DNA from: Fragilariopsis cylindrus CCMP1102
Lineage: Eukaryota; Bacillariophyta; Bacillariophyceae; Bacillariales; Bacillariaceae
Direction of reading: 5' to 3'
Assembly: GCA_900095095.1 (NCBI GenBank)
Contig: FMBT01000306.1
Span: 310,001 to 374,000 of the forward strand
DNA: 64,000 nucleotides
Below, piece by piece: positions 21,906 to 34,502 of this stretch. The translations under genes were made by a program, and so were the position numbers. Under the pieces are notes generated by a model. The model had not been told where the DNA came from. It saw only the letters and a list, made by a program, of their open reading frames with translations, and did no database searches. Position 1 is the stretch's first letter; every line of letters starts with the position of its first letter.

Positions 21906-22652
21906 AAATATAATATAATAATGATTTCTTTTTATCACAATTTATGAGTAAGTGTAAGGAGTAGGATAAGGTGATCGGTGGTGAAAAAAGAAGAGAGATA
22001 TTTCAGAAAAAGATATGTATGTTATGATACAGAAGTTGTAAGATAATAAGTCTACTGTTTGTTTATTTAAAAATATTATTAGAAAAAATGAGCGAATATA
22101 TAAAATTCTTGCATACCCCCGCCGAGATGATAGTTCTTCGAAAAATGTCAGTCGTGCTTAAAAGTGCCTGTTAAAGCAAATAATGACTCCTTTTTTGTTA
22201 ACTACTTGAAGTACTCGCGCTATTATTTAGTTTGCTATTAGTTTTCATCGAAAACCACATGACACCAGTGATAATTTATTGAGTTTAAACATTCAACATA
22301 CACACCGTACCACCAATAAGTAAGAAGGTTCTCAAAGAAGCACACAATCAACACATTCGTCCGCCTTATTGATGGATGCTCAAATTTAATCATATAGGGT
22401 AGGCCTTAGCTCATTTTACTTTGTTATCTGGTTTGTGAACGGAAGAAAAAAAGCTACACCTTCGAGACGACGACGACTGCGACTGGGGGAAGAGAATTAT
22501 AATTAGAACTGCTCTAAACATAATCGGCAATATAAACAGCCAAAACAAAAGTTATTGATTTAGAAGAAGAAAAAACAAAGTCGATAGTTTCATACGTCGT
22601 TTACTAATAGTAACATTTAAAGGAAACAACAAAAAACATCTACAAAAAAGAG
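21906..22652. other. Intergenic region upstream of the triple kinase
   Basis: About 745 bases, AT-rich, no recognised gene. It should contain the kinase promoter. Confidence 0.45.
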
Positions 22653-25600
22653 ATGGGTTGTTCTTCTTCTAAAGAATTGGATGCCCAGTTGAAAGACAAT
22701 TTCTTCGGCGAAGATCATGCGAATAAAAATAAAAATAATGATGTTTCGAAGAATGAAATAATAGAAGCAATGACTAATACAACTAATAACTACGGGAACA
22801 GCTCTAGTCATATCGACAACGTACAAAGAGGTGGAGGAGGAGGAGGAAACAACACTACTGCTGCTGCTGCTACCAAATCATCGTCGGTATTGGCGATCAC
22901 TCAACCGAAAATGAATACGAATACGAGTACTAAAGATAATCGACAAAAAGAAGGACGACCGACGACGACGAAAACGAAGACAATTCCACTGGAGACTGTA
23001 AAACAGGCTGCTTCCGTAACAGCAACGACCGGTACTACCGACGCCGGGAACAAGAAACCGAAACCGAAAACGAAAAAGAAGAAGAAAAAGAACACTATTA
23101 TCAACAATATTAATGCAACATCATCGTCGATGCAGCAACCGCCGTATAAAAATAATAACGTCAAAAAGAAGAAAGTAGTAGATCCAAATCAAAAGGAAAT
23201 AATATCGAATAATAATAATACTACGATTAATAGCAGCACCACCGTCGCCACTAAACAACCACATATAAAAGCCACTCGTAAATTTGAGGCTCCTCCCAGT
23301 ACAGAATCATTCGTTGAACGAAATTTTATCGATGAGGATGTTCCCACGGAGAAGAAAGTAACGGATGCTGTAAAGACCGAAACCGGCAACAACAGCAACA
23401 ACAACAACAACAACAACAACAATAACAACAACAACAACAACAAGCAAGTGGCGGTAACAGCAACAATAACGAAAATGAAATCGAAAAGTGACAGTACAAG
23501 TAAATTATCATCGTCCCATGCCATAGCACCAGCACCAGCACCAGTACCAGCTGATCCTCCTCCTCCACCACCACCACCACCACCGCCACTGCCACCACCC
23601 TTCCTGTTATCAACGTTTCTCGAAGAGGAAAGTTCCCGATCGACAATGTACAACAACAATCCTCCAACAACTCCACGTGTATTAGACGACGATGATTTTT
23701 CCGTGCACCTAGTTTAGCAGTGGAACAACGATCCATCGTCGCTGGGGGAGTACCGATAACACCCAAAACACCAACAGATGTACCTTTTGAAGAAGGAGGT
23801 ACAAGTACAGATACAAATACAAAATGGAACAAATACAGTTGCCATCAACGTAACATTTGATGATATATATTCAAGAGGGGCACAACTTGGTTTTGGTGCC
23901 TTTGCGAATGTATTTTTAGCAACACACAAACCAACGGGTGAAACATACGCAGTGAAAGAAGTGGATCGTACGAAAATGATATGGAATAAAAAGAATCATT
24001 TACAACATGAAATCGATAATATGTTCAAGGTCCGTGAAGGACCAAATATCGTGCAATTGTATGAGGTATATTACAACAATAACGACGATGACGATGACGA
24101 TGTCCACAACAACAACAATAATAATAAGAAGAAGAAGAAAAATCTTTGTCATATGATCATCGAACTCATGCCGGGTGGTGAACTCTTCGAACGGATTATT
24201 GATAAAGGGAAATTTACAGAGCGAGAGGCACGTGATTCGATCCGATGTGTATTGGAGGCATTAAATTACATGCACGAGAAACGAGTGGCACATCGTGATT
24301 TGAAACCAGAAAATTTACTGTTGCAATCACGTGATCGATCAAAACTAACACCGGTGAAGATTGCTGATTTTGGATTTGCCAAATCAATAGAGAAGAAGAA
24401 TTCGTGTCGGTCATTGTGTGGAACACCAGGATACCTTGCACCAGAAATATTGGAACGATTTCCATCGTATGATGTACCATGTGACATATGGAGTGTCGGT
24501 GTAATATTATTTCTATTACTGGGTGGATATTTACCTTTCGATGATTCCGACGAAAAAAAAGTATTCGATCATACAAGAAATGCAAGGTATTGTTTCCCTC
24601 CACAATATTGGACGTCTGTTTCTTCTGGTGCTAAAGATTTGATTTCCAATTGTTTAACACTCGATACACGGAAACGATATACAGCAAAGGATTGTCTCAA
24701 ATGTGATTGGATGGTAAACAATGAAGCTGCTCGTGATGCGGAACTTACCGGCGTCGTTGATAAACTCCAAGTGGCTAGAAATAAGGGGAAACAAAAAATT
24801 AGAGCTGCCGTTCAAACTGTAAGTTTAATCTTTGTTTGTTTGTTTGTTTGTTTGTTTTGGTTCGAATTCTGTAATCACAGTTTTTGTTGCGTTGTATGTG
24901 TTTTGTTTTTGTGTCATCAGTTAGTTAGTCGCACCCCGTTTCTACTTCATGTATTTCGCTGTTTACTCACTTTCCTTATATCGACAAAAAACAACGATTG
25001 TTACAACAACAACAACAACAACAACAACAATAGTTAATAGCCACCAACCGTCTACAACAACTTAATGACGACTTTTCGAATTATCTCGAAGACAAACGAC
25101 AAGATTCGATGGTTTCACACATGTCGTTTATGACAACCGGAACGAGATACGGTCACACTAAATTCGTAGAAGACTCATCATCCGGGAAACCATTCGGGAA
25201 ATTTTACAATACTGGGGAACTACTGGGAAAAGACGAAATTTGTTCCGTCCATCGATGTCGTCACAAGCAAACCCGATTTTATTACGGCGTGAAACACGTC
25301 AATGTATCAGACCTTGACATGGCAGCCCGAAGAACGGTCAAAGATGAAATCACCTCCCTAAAGCTATTACGGGGTGGTCCACATATCATTCGTCTTTTGG
25401 ACGTATTCGAGGGGGGAAATAACCCCGAAAATATCTATTTAGTTTTTGAAGAAATGAAAGGAGGCAATTTACTAGAGCGTGTAGTCGAAAAAGAGGTCTA
25501 CACCGAACGGGAGGCTCGACAGGTATGCAAGGCCGTATTTACAGCAATCGATTACTGTCATAAAAAGAAGGTCGCACACAGAGATATCAAACCACATAAC

Positions 25601-27278
25601 ATATATCTGACCGAAGAAGACGATGATACGACCGTAAGAGTTGCGAGCTTTGGTTTTGCCAAGAAAGTTACCCATAAAAATTGTCTTCAAACATTGTGCG
25701 GGTCGGCTCAGTACGTCGCTCCGGAAATCATAGATCAGCATGTGCAGGGTTATGATCAACGATGTGATGTTTGGTCGTTGGGAGTTTTTGCTTACGTCCT
25801 TTTGGCAGGCTACGTTCCCTTTGAGGGTGTCCTAGATGATTTGACTGTTGAAATCTTAACTGGAAAGTATGAATTTCATGACGAATATTGGGCTGATATA
25901 TCCAATTCCGCAAAGCAGATGATATCGTCGATGCTTGTAGTAGATCCCAGAAACCGCATAACCGCAGCGCAAGCACTGTCGTGTAAATGGATGGAAACGG
26001 ATGAAGAACGATTGGTCCTCCGTGACTTGTCATTTGCTAAAAACAAGTTACGAACATTAGAAGAATCGACCACGAAGGTAAAAGCGGCCGTCAACGCAAT
26101 TCTAGCCAGAAACAAGTTTTTGTCCATCGCCGGCATGTTCAGCAACGACGATACCACCTCCATCTCTAGCCCAGTGAGACATCGAGACTCTACATCGATG
26201 GATATGATTTCTGAAAATGATACCTTCGGCGACTCCTTTCTGTGGGGAGAACAGGTAGGTGCTACTATAGAAATAAAGAATGTGTGCTTGTGTATGTGTG
26301 CTTGATTTTTACTCTCCATCCGACTCACAAAAAACGTATGCATTATTGAACCTTATAGGTTGGTCATGGGACATTCTCCGTTGTACATGAGGTTAAAATG
26401 AAACGAACAAAAGAGGTTTATGTTGCCAAACGGATTTTCCGAAAAGACTTACACCCAAGTGACGCAATAGCGCTGCAAACGAGATTGAGGCCCTGCAACA
26501 AGTGACGAATTGTGAACATATTGTCAAACTTTTTGATGTATTCGATGAGCCAGATTCAACGTTTCTGGTACTAGAAAGTATGAAAGGCGGAGATTTGATC
26601 GACCGGATCGTTAAGAAGCAACACTACACGGAATACGATGCCAAGGAGGTTAGCCGTAAGTTGCTCATGGGCGTAGCGTATTGTCACAAAAAGAAGATCG
26701 CCAATAGAGACCTAAAACCAGAAAGTGTTCTCTTAAAAGCTCACAGTGATACTGATGTCAAAATCAGCGACTTTGGTTATGCGAAGAGAGTAACATTTCC
26801 AAACTCTTTGAAGACGCAATGCGGAACAGAGGGATATGTGGCTCCCGAAATTCTTGAGCATCGCCCTGCATACGACGTTAGTTGTGACATGTGGAGCCTA
26901 GGTGTGATAATATATATTGTGTTGGGAGGATATCGTCCTTTCCGTGGAGAAGGAGAAGATATTCAGAGGCAGACTCGGTACGGAGAATACAAATTTCACA
27001 AACGCTATTGGGGTCATGTTTCAGATGATGCAAAGAAATTGATCACAAGCATGTTGACTGTCGACCCTGAAAGAAGAATCACGGCTGAAGATGCTCTGCA
27101 GGATCGATGGATTCAAGCGGATGAAGTATCTCTCGGAGGTGTGGAACTATCCGATAATATGAAGGATCTGATGAATCTACGAAATGCTAAAAGAAAGATC
27201 AAAGCAGCGACTACAGCCATAATTGCCACCAAAAAGCTTCAAATCATCGGTGGCTTTCATGCCTATCAAGACTCTTAA
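22653..27278 (+). CDS. N-myristoylated protein with three tandem CaMK-type kinase domains
   Basis: The protein starts MGCSSSKE, a strong N-myristoylation signal (Gly2) with a palmitoylatable Cys3. About 380 low-complexity residues (Lys, Asn, Pro runs) follow. Kinase 1 (about 23870-24740) is complete: LGFGAFANVFLA loop, AVKEV lysine, HRDLKPEN, ADFGFAK, GTPGYLAPE. Kinase 2 (about 25200-26000) has a degraded Gly loop (GKDEICSV) and ASFGFAK, so the DFG Asp is Ser (codon 25646-25648); its HRDIKPHN loop is intact. Kinase 3 (26359-27130) has GHGTFSVV and SDFGYAK but NRDLKPES in place of HRDLKPEN. Each domain ends in a basic segment like the CaMKII autoinhibitory/calmodulin-binding helix. There are no EF hands, so it is not a CDPK. 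Introns at 24819-25033 and 26255-26358. Single-base shifts at 23696-23700, 23821-23824 and near 26466 must be allowed; the repaired length is 1436 codons. The function is probably Ca2+ signalling at a membrane. Confidence 0.8.
24819..25033 (+). other. Intron 1 of the triple kinase
   Basis: Donor GTAAGT, acceptor ACAATAG, phase 0, 215 bases. It splits the calmodulin-binding-like helix of kinase 1 between KIRAAVQT and LIATNRL. A (TTTG) run and an (ACA) run lie inside. Confidence 0.75.
26255..26358 (+). other. Intron 2 of the triple kinase
   Basis: Donor GTAGGT, acceptor CTTATAG, phase 0, 104 bases; it joins ...FLWGEQ to VGHGTFSVV at the start of kinase 3. Confidence 0.75.
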
Positions 27279-28045
27279 AAGAAAGGCGACATATCTGCTT
27301 TGTAAAATGCAATGAATCATTGTGTAATTAACCACCATGTTAAAGCTTTATACATTCAGTAACGTTAAGATACCGAGTAAACTTTTCCAAGGTTATAATA
27401 TGATGTTTGAAAGAATTTTTGTTATCTCTCTTAATGATATATGAATATACAGCAAGATGATCCTTGCAACCAAGAATCCAGAATTGTTGTTACACTGTGT
27501 TCTGGAGTAAGTAAGTTTGGTTGTTGAACTTTACTGCTTTCCCCTCAATGATTGTCCTCTCAAAGGCAAAGACAAATTTAGTTTTAATATCTGCCTTAAC
27601 TATCAATTCCTTTATTCTGGCTGATGACAAATCCTAGATAGTTTGGACATAGAGAGATCATCTAGCCACTCATACTTATCACACCCCAATTATTACTACT
27701 GGTAAATATAACAAATGCCATGCTTCTATTCTGTCTAGTTGGGACACCAGATATCATTACATGGTCGTGAGGTGTGCACATGCTTAGGCTCTCAGGAAAA
27801 TAATATTTGCACGGGTTGACAACCACATGTTTGTTTTACTATTCCTTATGTTGTATCTTTAAAGAACAAGAATGCATATTTATTCCTGTAGTTGTTGTGG
27901 TTTGCTTCTAGAAGAATGCGCAACCAGCAATTCAACCACCACCACCTGGATGTGGCAATAATTATTGACTATATCAAGTTGCAGGTAGGTAATAACTAAC
28001 AAGCAGTATCGATTGTTAGTGATGATATTTTCTAGGAACAAAGTG

Positions 28046-28074
28046 ACACACACACACACACACACACACACACA
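28046..28074. repeat. (AC)n microsatellite
   Basis: About 14 AC dinucleotides without interruption. Confidence 0.9.
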
Positions 28075-30524
28075 TTGTAACCTCAAATAGTTTTCTTTGT
28101 GTACTGTTACTACTAATGCCGCCCATGAAAACATAGATTTTGGGATTGTCAATGTGGGATGATAAGTTTCACAAACAATGAGTGGAACAGATGCTATTCA
28201 TCTTGCTATTAATATTGTAGGGGTTGCTACTCACTTCCCTATATATACTGCTACGGTTGTTCTATACCAGGCTGCTCACCCTTTTGAATACTACAGACCT
28301 TTCTTCCGATAGGCTTTATTTGTATGTGTAAATATATCTATTGATACCGCTATGACAATATCTCAATCAGTTCAAACATAAAAGGTTGTTATTAATATAC
28401 TTGTCTAATTAGTCTATGGCTGTTACAATTCATCAACAAAGAAAGAGGGAGATAGAGCATTTCTCTTAATTTTGATCTCTTGTTGTCTTCTTGGCTTGAT
28501 TCACAGGGATGATATGCGGTAAATAGTATTTTATATATACAACGGTATTCACAGGGGTGTTTAGCCTACGGTATTTTTATTAGCGATTTGCTGGTGGTTT
28601 GCACCTTAAATACTTCTCTTCAACTTGAACTTAAGTAGAAAGTTTGAGCACTTGTACAGATAGATATCGTCTGTTCAATTTAGTATGGTAGGACACATAA
28701 ATTTCCTGATGAAATATTGCAGTGTTCTGCACAAAAAACAGTTGACAAATACATTCTGTAAATGGTCGAGAAAATTCCATAGACACGCTGCAAATTTCTG
28801 TCCTGATAAAGATTGGAATTGCATCCCAGATGCACTTCTTGATGGTTGTGGAGAATATAATGTACTATCAATATTATATATAAATAGATAAATATGAGGC
28901 TTCACTCACCAAATTCTCACCCTACCTACCCCACAGTAATAAGTTGACTTATCGACCTAAGCAGTATTCCTATTGTTCAATCTTTTGACCAATATTGTCA
29001 TGTGGTCTTTTTTGGCCTGAGGTTTATTCCCATGTATTGTAAGTAAGAAGGACATTCTACTTGATATTTGAAAGATCTCTTCCTGCTTCCATACAATTTC
29101 TGTGCATAGACAAACCAAAAAGCCTTCCTCTTGAAATATAGAGAGGACCATCTCTCTCAATCTTTCTGCACTGTACACCATAATATAGCCTAATTGACTT
29201 AACAGTTGGTGGTCATTATCGATTGTAATAGGAGCAGATACCACCCTCAACAAATTGTTTTACGTGATTCTTGACGTTCTTCAGTCTTGGAAAGTTATTT
29301 GAGAGGTGAAGCATATCTTCCTCTGTTCCACTGGAGATAGTTCTAATACAGATAGTTCTAAAACTCTAGTCATTATTCAATTACATCTTTGAGTAATAGC
29401 CCTTTTTACATCTACTGTTTGTCTCTATCTATCCTCTGATGGTTGTTGGCAAGATTAGGTCTTCTGCAGCTTTCAAATAAAACAGCTCAAGAACTTTGCC
29501 ATCCACACAATGATCTTAATCTTTCATCAGAACAGCCTTGTCATCCCATAGTCCACTCAACAAATTAGAACCAATTGTTCAATAATAATTTCAATAGAGT
29601 CGAACCCCTTTAAAAGCTTCGTTTTTTCTTTTCTTTTTTCGCATTTTGTGAGTAGATTTTAATGGTCGACGCGCTTGTAATTCCACGCAATAGCCCTATG
29701 CGCAGTTTGCGTTCGCTGGAGGAAGTGGTAGTGGAGGCGCTTTAGCTCTATAAGTAACTGGGCTAGGATCTGGCCGTTGCTTTTGATATTGCCGTTGCTT
29801 GATTGGTGAGAGGGCGTATCAAAGGATTTCCTCTTTTTATCCATCGGTACTTAATAATATAAAACAATGGCGACTGACTCGCTTTCGCCCTTCCTTCTCA
29901 AAGCAGTATTTAGATAATAATAATATTATTTACCTGTTCAACGTGACATATGTAATTATGGTTTCTCTGCTGGGAGGTAGGATTCAATAATAATTATTAG
30001 ATAACACTGTTCTTCATACCAAACCGCAGGCTCGAAGGCAATACTGTTGTCTTCCTCCTTACATAAGCTTTTGTCAGTGTCTTCAATGTGTTCTAGTCCC
30101 ATGGAGCTACTAGATGATGATATCATTAGTAATGACACCAGTGTGCATTAAACTATTTTGTCGTTATACTTAGTGCGCGATGACCGTTGCGTTTGGGGGG
30201 ACTATCGAGTACATTCCTTGCTGTATGCGACTTCTACACATTAAGTGTTAAATATCAAAAGAAAGCGCTTTCGGCACAATAACATGTGTAGGACGTCGAA
30301 CATTATTGCCTCTAACGCGGACAGAGACAAGCTACTTGTTAATGCAACTATTTAATTTTCGCTAGTAACACAACATCTTTTTTTTGTACGGTATTCGCGC
30401 AAACAACATATCATAGGATAGAAAATACTGTACTTTATTGTCCTATGTTTCTGCTGTACTATTATTAACGGTGGACTCCGGCATATAATGATTATACCGT
30501 AAAAGCATCATGTTTGTTTTTAAG

Positions 30525-30710
30525 GAGGTGACGAAGCGAAATGGCATCGAAAGAAGAACTTATTTTAACGCGTAACGGTTCGCTTCGCTATTCCTCACCT
30601 CAATTAACAATTATTGCTCACCTCATTAAACATCTATCTAATGAAAAAAGAGTCTGCTTTTTTTCACCTCAGTTAAACGATAAAAATCTATCTAAGAAAA
30701 AAGTTTTCTG
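30525..30710. repeat. Inverted and tandem repeats upstream of HSF
   Basis: GAGGTGACGAAGCGAA (30525-30540) is repeated inverted, with a small insertion, at 30579-30601. The right arm overlaps a series of CACCTCA-TTAA repeats starting near 30596, 30619 and 30665, the last two followed by ATCTATCTAA and an A run. It could be a small decayed element or promoter repeats. Confidence 0.5.
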
Positions 30711-30998
30711 ATTTTTCTCATCGTCTCATTGTTGGTCTCTTGGTGCTGCTTTCTGATGCGAACCACGATAGAAAACAAAACAACTAGTTCGCAGACACAA
30801 ATTAAATAACCCATCAGTAACCAACACAGAGATGGAATCGAATCTCGCAGAAAAAAATATACTTGACCTCGCTCCCTTCGATTTGACTTCTGCCTCAAAA
30901 ACAGCCAGCGCTTTACAACACAACACAATTCAATTCAACATTCAATTTTACACCACAAACAACGAAACAAGATAAACAACATAACTGAACTTGAAACG

Positions 30999-33787
30999 AT
31001 GTCTGTTCCGAGGGGTAAGGTTGGTAATTCTCAACATTTTCCAACGAATCTTCATGTTCTATTGGATGAAGCAGAAAAGGGAAATCATAGTCATATCGTA
31101 TCATGGTGTTCACAAGGTCATGCATTTAAGATTCATGATAATGATGCATTATTACCACTCCTCGCAAAGTATTTCCGTCAAACGAAATTCAAATCATTCT
31201 TGCGACAACTACAATCGTATGGCTTTCATCGTAACGCACGTGGTTATGATAAGGGAGTTGTTTCTCATCCACTTTTTGTTAGAGGTCGGCGTTCATTGTC
31301 CTTCCAAATGTCACGAAAGCCAAAGGGTTCGTCGTCATCACAATCTAGTGGTGTATCTCCTCTATATCACTCACCACCACAACCCTCGTCGCCAGCATCA
31401 GCATCAGCATCAGCGATGCCTTTGACGTCGGTATCGGCAATGGAATTGCATAGCACGAACAGCAGAGCTGTTCTCAGCAACAATATTATGCCACTTCGAA
31501 AATACAATTCTGCTCCTGTATTGTTTACTTCCATCAACAATGGCGATGGATGCGGTGATATGATGCGAAGTAACAAAAACAATCATAACAGATTAGCTGC
31601 AATGAACAATGTTTCAGGAATTAAGAATGAAACGTTCCAATATCAACAGGAAGAACGTTCATTGCAAGAAGATATGGAGGAACCCTTATTTCAGCATCAT
31701 CAACATCAGCACAGTCACAGTCACAGTCACAGTCAGAATCAGAATCATCAGGGCCTGCAGGTGGGAACGGGAATGAAAAAGATGAAGAGAAGAGCAACCG
31801 CAACCGCAACAGTGAGTTCTGCGCATTCTCTTGGTCCGTTTCACCAACAAATGACGAAACGATTGTCCGCTTCTGCTGCTTCTATCACGAGTGAACAACG
31901 AGAGAGACTCCTCCAATGTTCTAACATCGATTATTCCTCCTCCACGAATGGTGAAAGGATCCTTCCACAGGAGGCGCTTCTTATGCCAAAAAGGAATCAT
32001 CATCGGCGGGAGTATTGGATGGTAGTAACAGAAGTGTCGCACCTATCTCGCAGTTGTCACAACAAGTGATGATTCCTACTGCTCAGGAAGTACAGTCATC
32101 TGGAGCACAGCAACAAGTACAAGTTGAGCTTGTACAGCAACAACAAGTAGTCTATCAACCACAGTACCATCACCAACAGGTACAGGTTCGGTATGTACAG
32201 GAACCACAGCAATATCAGCAGCAGCAGCAGCACCGACAGGAACCACCACATTATCAAATCCAACAAGTAAATCATGTTCAACAATACCGACAAGAACCGC
32301 AACATCGACATCAACAAGTACAACACGTCGATGTCCAGTACCAGCAAGAACCGCAACCGCAACAGCAGCAGGTTCAGTTAGTATACAGGCAGCATCAGGT
32401 ACGAGTACCGAACAACCAAGTCCAAGTCCAACAGGTGAACAACACTCCGGTGTTCATCAGATGGGCAGTTGTGCTCCTCAACAACAACAAGAAGATCAGT
32501 ACCAGTCGGCGAAACTCCAACTTGCACGCCAAGTCCAACACTTTCAACAGCAACAACAACAGATTCAGAATCAGTATAAACTATCACAATACAATCAGCA
32601 GCAATACGATCAAACTCAGCAGGTGGCACACCAACATATTCAATGCGATCAGCAGCTGGTGCAGCAGCAACAACAACAACAACAAGACGATCCACCACAT
32701 GGCAGAATCAACAGAAGATGATACCACAACATCAGCAGCAGCAGCAACAGCTACTAGTGCAACTCCTTCGTGAACAGAACAACGGTCCTGTTGAAACTCG
32801 ACAAGTATGCTCTACTGGTGTTGGTTCTAATTCAGGCTGTCATGGCAGTTGTCACGTCCATCCCGGATCTCCCGTCTGCAGTCATCAACAGCAGCACTCA
32901 TCAAAGGGAACCCCAGAGATGATACCCGTCACTCTCCCCCGTATGATACTGTTGCAGCTCCATCGTCTAATGAGATCGATTTATCTTTCTCTGCAACACA
33001 GTCCAAATATGATCGCAGTGACGAGAAGAACAACAACGGTAGTGATGGTTGCACCAATTTTCCTCATGGTCGCAATCTTCCCGCATTGAAGTTCTCGGCC
33101 TCCTTTAAAGCACGGGACGGTGGTACAAGTACAAGTATCGGTAACAACAGTCCTTATCTACCTTCTCGTAGCTGGTCGACAGAAACAATGATATCAGCAA
33201 CATCAGCAGCAACAACAAGCGAATCCAGGTGCCACAGGGTCAATACTGCTGGAACGAACAATATCAATGTCAATAATCATAGTCATCAAGATGTTGCATT
33301 GGCGGCGGATTCATTGTCTAAGATTCAGCACATGGATCATACGGTAGATCCTACAACTGCCCCGAATGGTGTTGGCATATCTAGTACAAAACCACCGCAA
33401 TGCAATGGTAACGGTGGTGGATATAGAACAACGCTTCAAGTCACGACGACGACTAACACTACTGTTCCTCAACAGAACACCACGACGGTACCATCTCCAT
33501 CCATGTCACAATATCGCCAATTGGGAGGAGGAGGAGGAGGAGGAGGAGGAGGTTGTCAGACAGCAGATGCAGTTCTTTCTCATAGTTGCACGAAACCTCA
33601 TCACAGTTGTGCCGTTACCGTTACCAACGCTACCACATCCACCGACGATTTTGATACAGTTGATTCCTTGCTTTTGGATGGTGGGGGTTGCGAAGAATGG
33701 GAATTGGGACCGGGAGACTTAAAGGAAGAATCTAATCAGTATTACGAACACTACAGCGATCCTTGTCTTTCGAATCGACAAGAGTGA
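30999..33787 (+). CDS. Heat shock transcription factor, frame-broken in the Gln-rich part
   Basis: The N-terminus is a complete HSF DNA-binding domain (about residues 12-100): FPTNLHVLLDEAEKGNHSHI, VSWCSQGHAFKIHDNDALLP, then KYFRQTKFKSFLRQLQSYGF, with the recognition helix and the HRN/HPLF wing region. Diatoms have dozens of such HSF genes. The long C-terminal part is Ser, His and Gln-rich (many QQQ, VQQ repeats) and ends acidic and hydrophobic (DDFDTVDSLLLDGG, EEWELGPGDL), like an activation region. No clear heptad-repeat trimerisation domain was found directly after the DNA-binding domain. The frame changes at a five-base A run (31988-31992), again near 32440-32460 and 32850, so the exact protein between 32 and 33 kb is uncertain. 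It is nuclear by family. Confidence 0.85.
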
Positions 33788-34502
33788 CTCAACTCACTAA
33801 CTCTCCCATCAACGCTCAAGCTCAAACTCTAACAGTACAGAAAAATTTTCAATGCTGTCCAGTGGAAGTTTGACCACAAAAATTCCATCAGTCAGTCCTT
33901 GGTTTACATTTACATTTACATTTACATTTACATTTACAGCTACAAAGCTCCTGTTCCTAACTTTAGGATACACACACACACACACACATCTACGACACCT
34001 TTATACATTTGCTTCATAATATGTTTCGATGATTCGATGACTACCAATCGAACAGGAAACTTTTCTGGAAGAATTAAATGATCAAAGAATATATTGATAG
34101 AATCGGGACCCCTCTCGATCTTTTGGTTTTTTTGCACATTTTGTTCTACTTTTGTGATGCTTATCATATATATTATGGCACATGCACACATTCGAATATA
34201 TACTAATACATAGATAAAACCATAACATGATAGATATACCAAGGATTTACTGTATTTGAAACATGTATAGTGTTCTCTATCTCTACTACTATATATTGTA
34301 TATTCTCCTTCAAATTGCATGATTGCTATGCTTTATCAATAGTATGAACAAATAATAATAGCGAAGTTATACAGTAGATTGGCTTTTTAATGAGGGATTT
34401 ATGAAATATCAATACTATCCAACTTTTGTAATAAACACATAGATCAACTATTTTTGTCTATTTAGTACAGCTAATATAAAATCCTACTAATGAACCTTCA
34501 TT
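33788..34502. other. Convergent intergenic spacer with microsatellites
   Basis: Contains six TTTACA hexamers (33903-33938) and an (AC)n run (33969-33988). TACTGTA/TACAGTA heptamers lie near 34245 and 34370. No gene is seen. Confidence 0.6.

Larger units (their letters stand above)
27279..30998. other. Gene-poor region of 3.7 kb
   Basis: No frame with a recognisable protein was found on either strand. The stretch 27450-29600 differs from the rest of the window: it has almost no trinucleotide repeats and reads like old decayed sequence. The longest minus frames (28957-29253 and 28675-28905) show no motif I can assign. The last 500 bases should contain the promoter of the heat-shock-factor gene. 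Confidence 0.5.

Noticed and set aside
23189-23832. Antisense frames opposite the kinase N-terminus
   Set aside because: They arise from poly-Asn and poly-Pro codons on the other strand (poly-Leu, poly-Gly) and lack motifs.
22653-27278. Reading the three kinase domains as a calcium-dependent protein kinase (CDPK)
   Set aside because: No EF-hand loops are present after any of the kinase domains.
28957-29253. 98-codon minus frame in the gene-poor region
   Set aside because: No recognised motif, flanked by stops in all frames; not enough to call a gene or an element.
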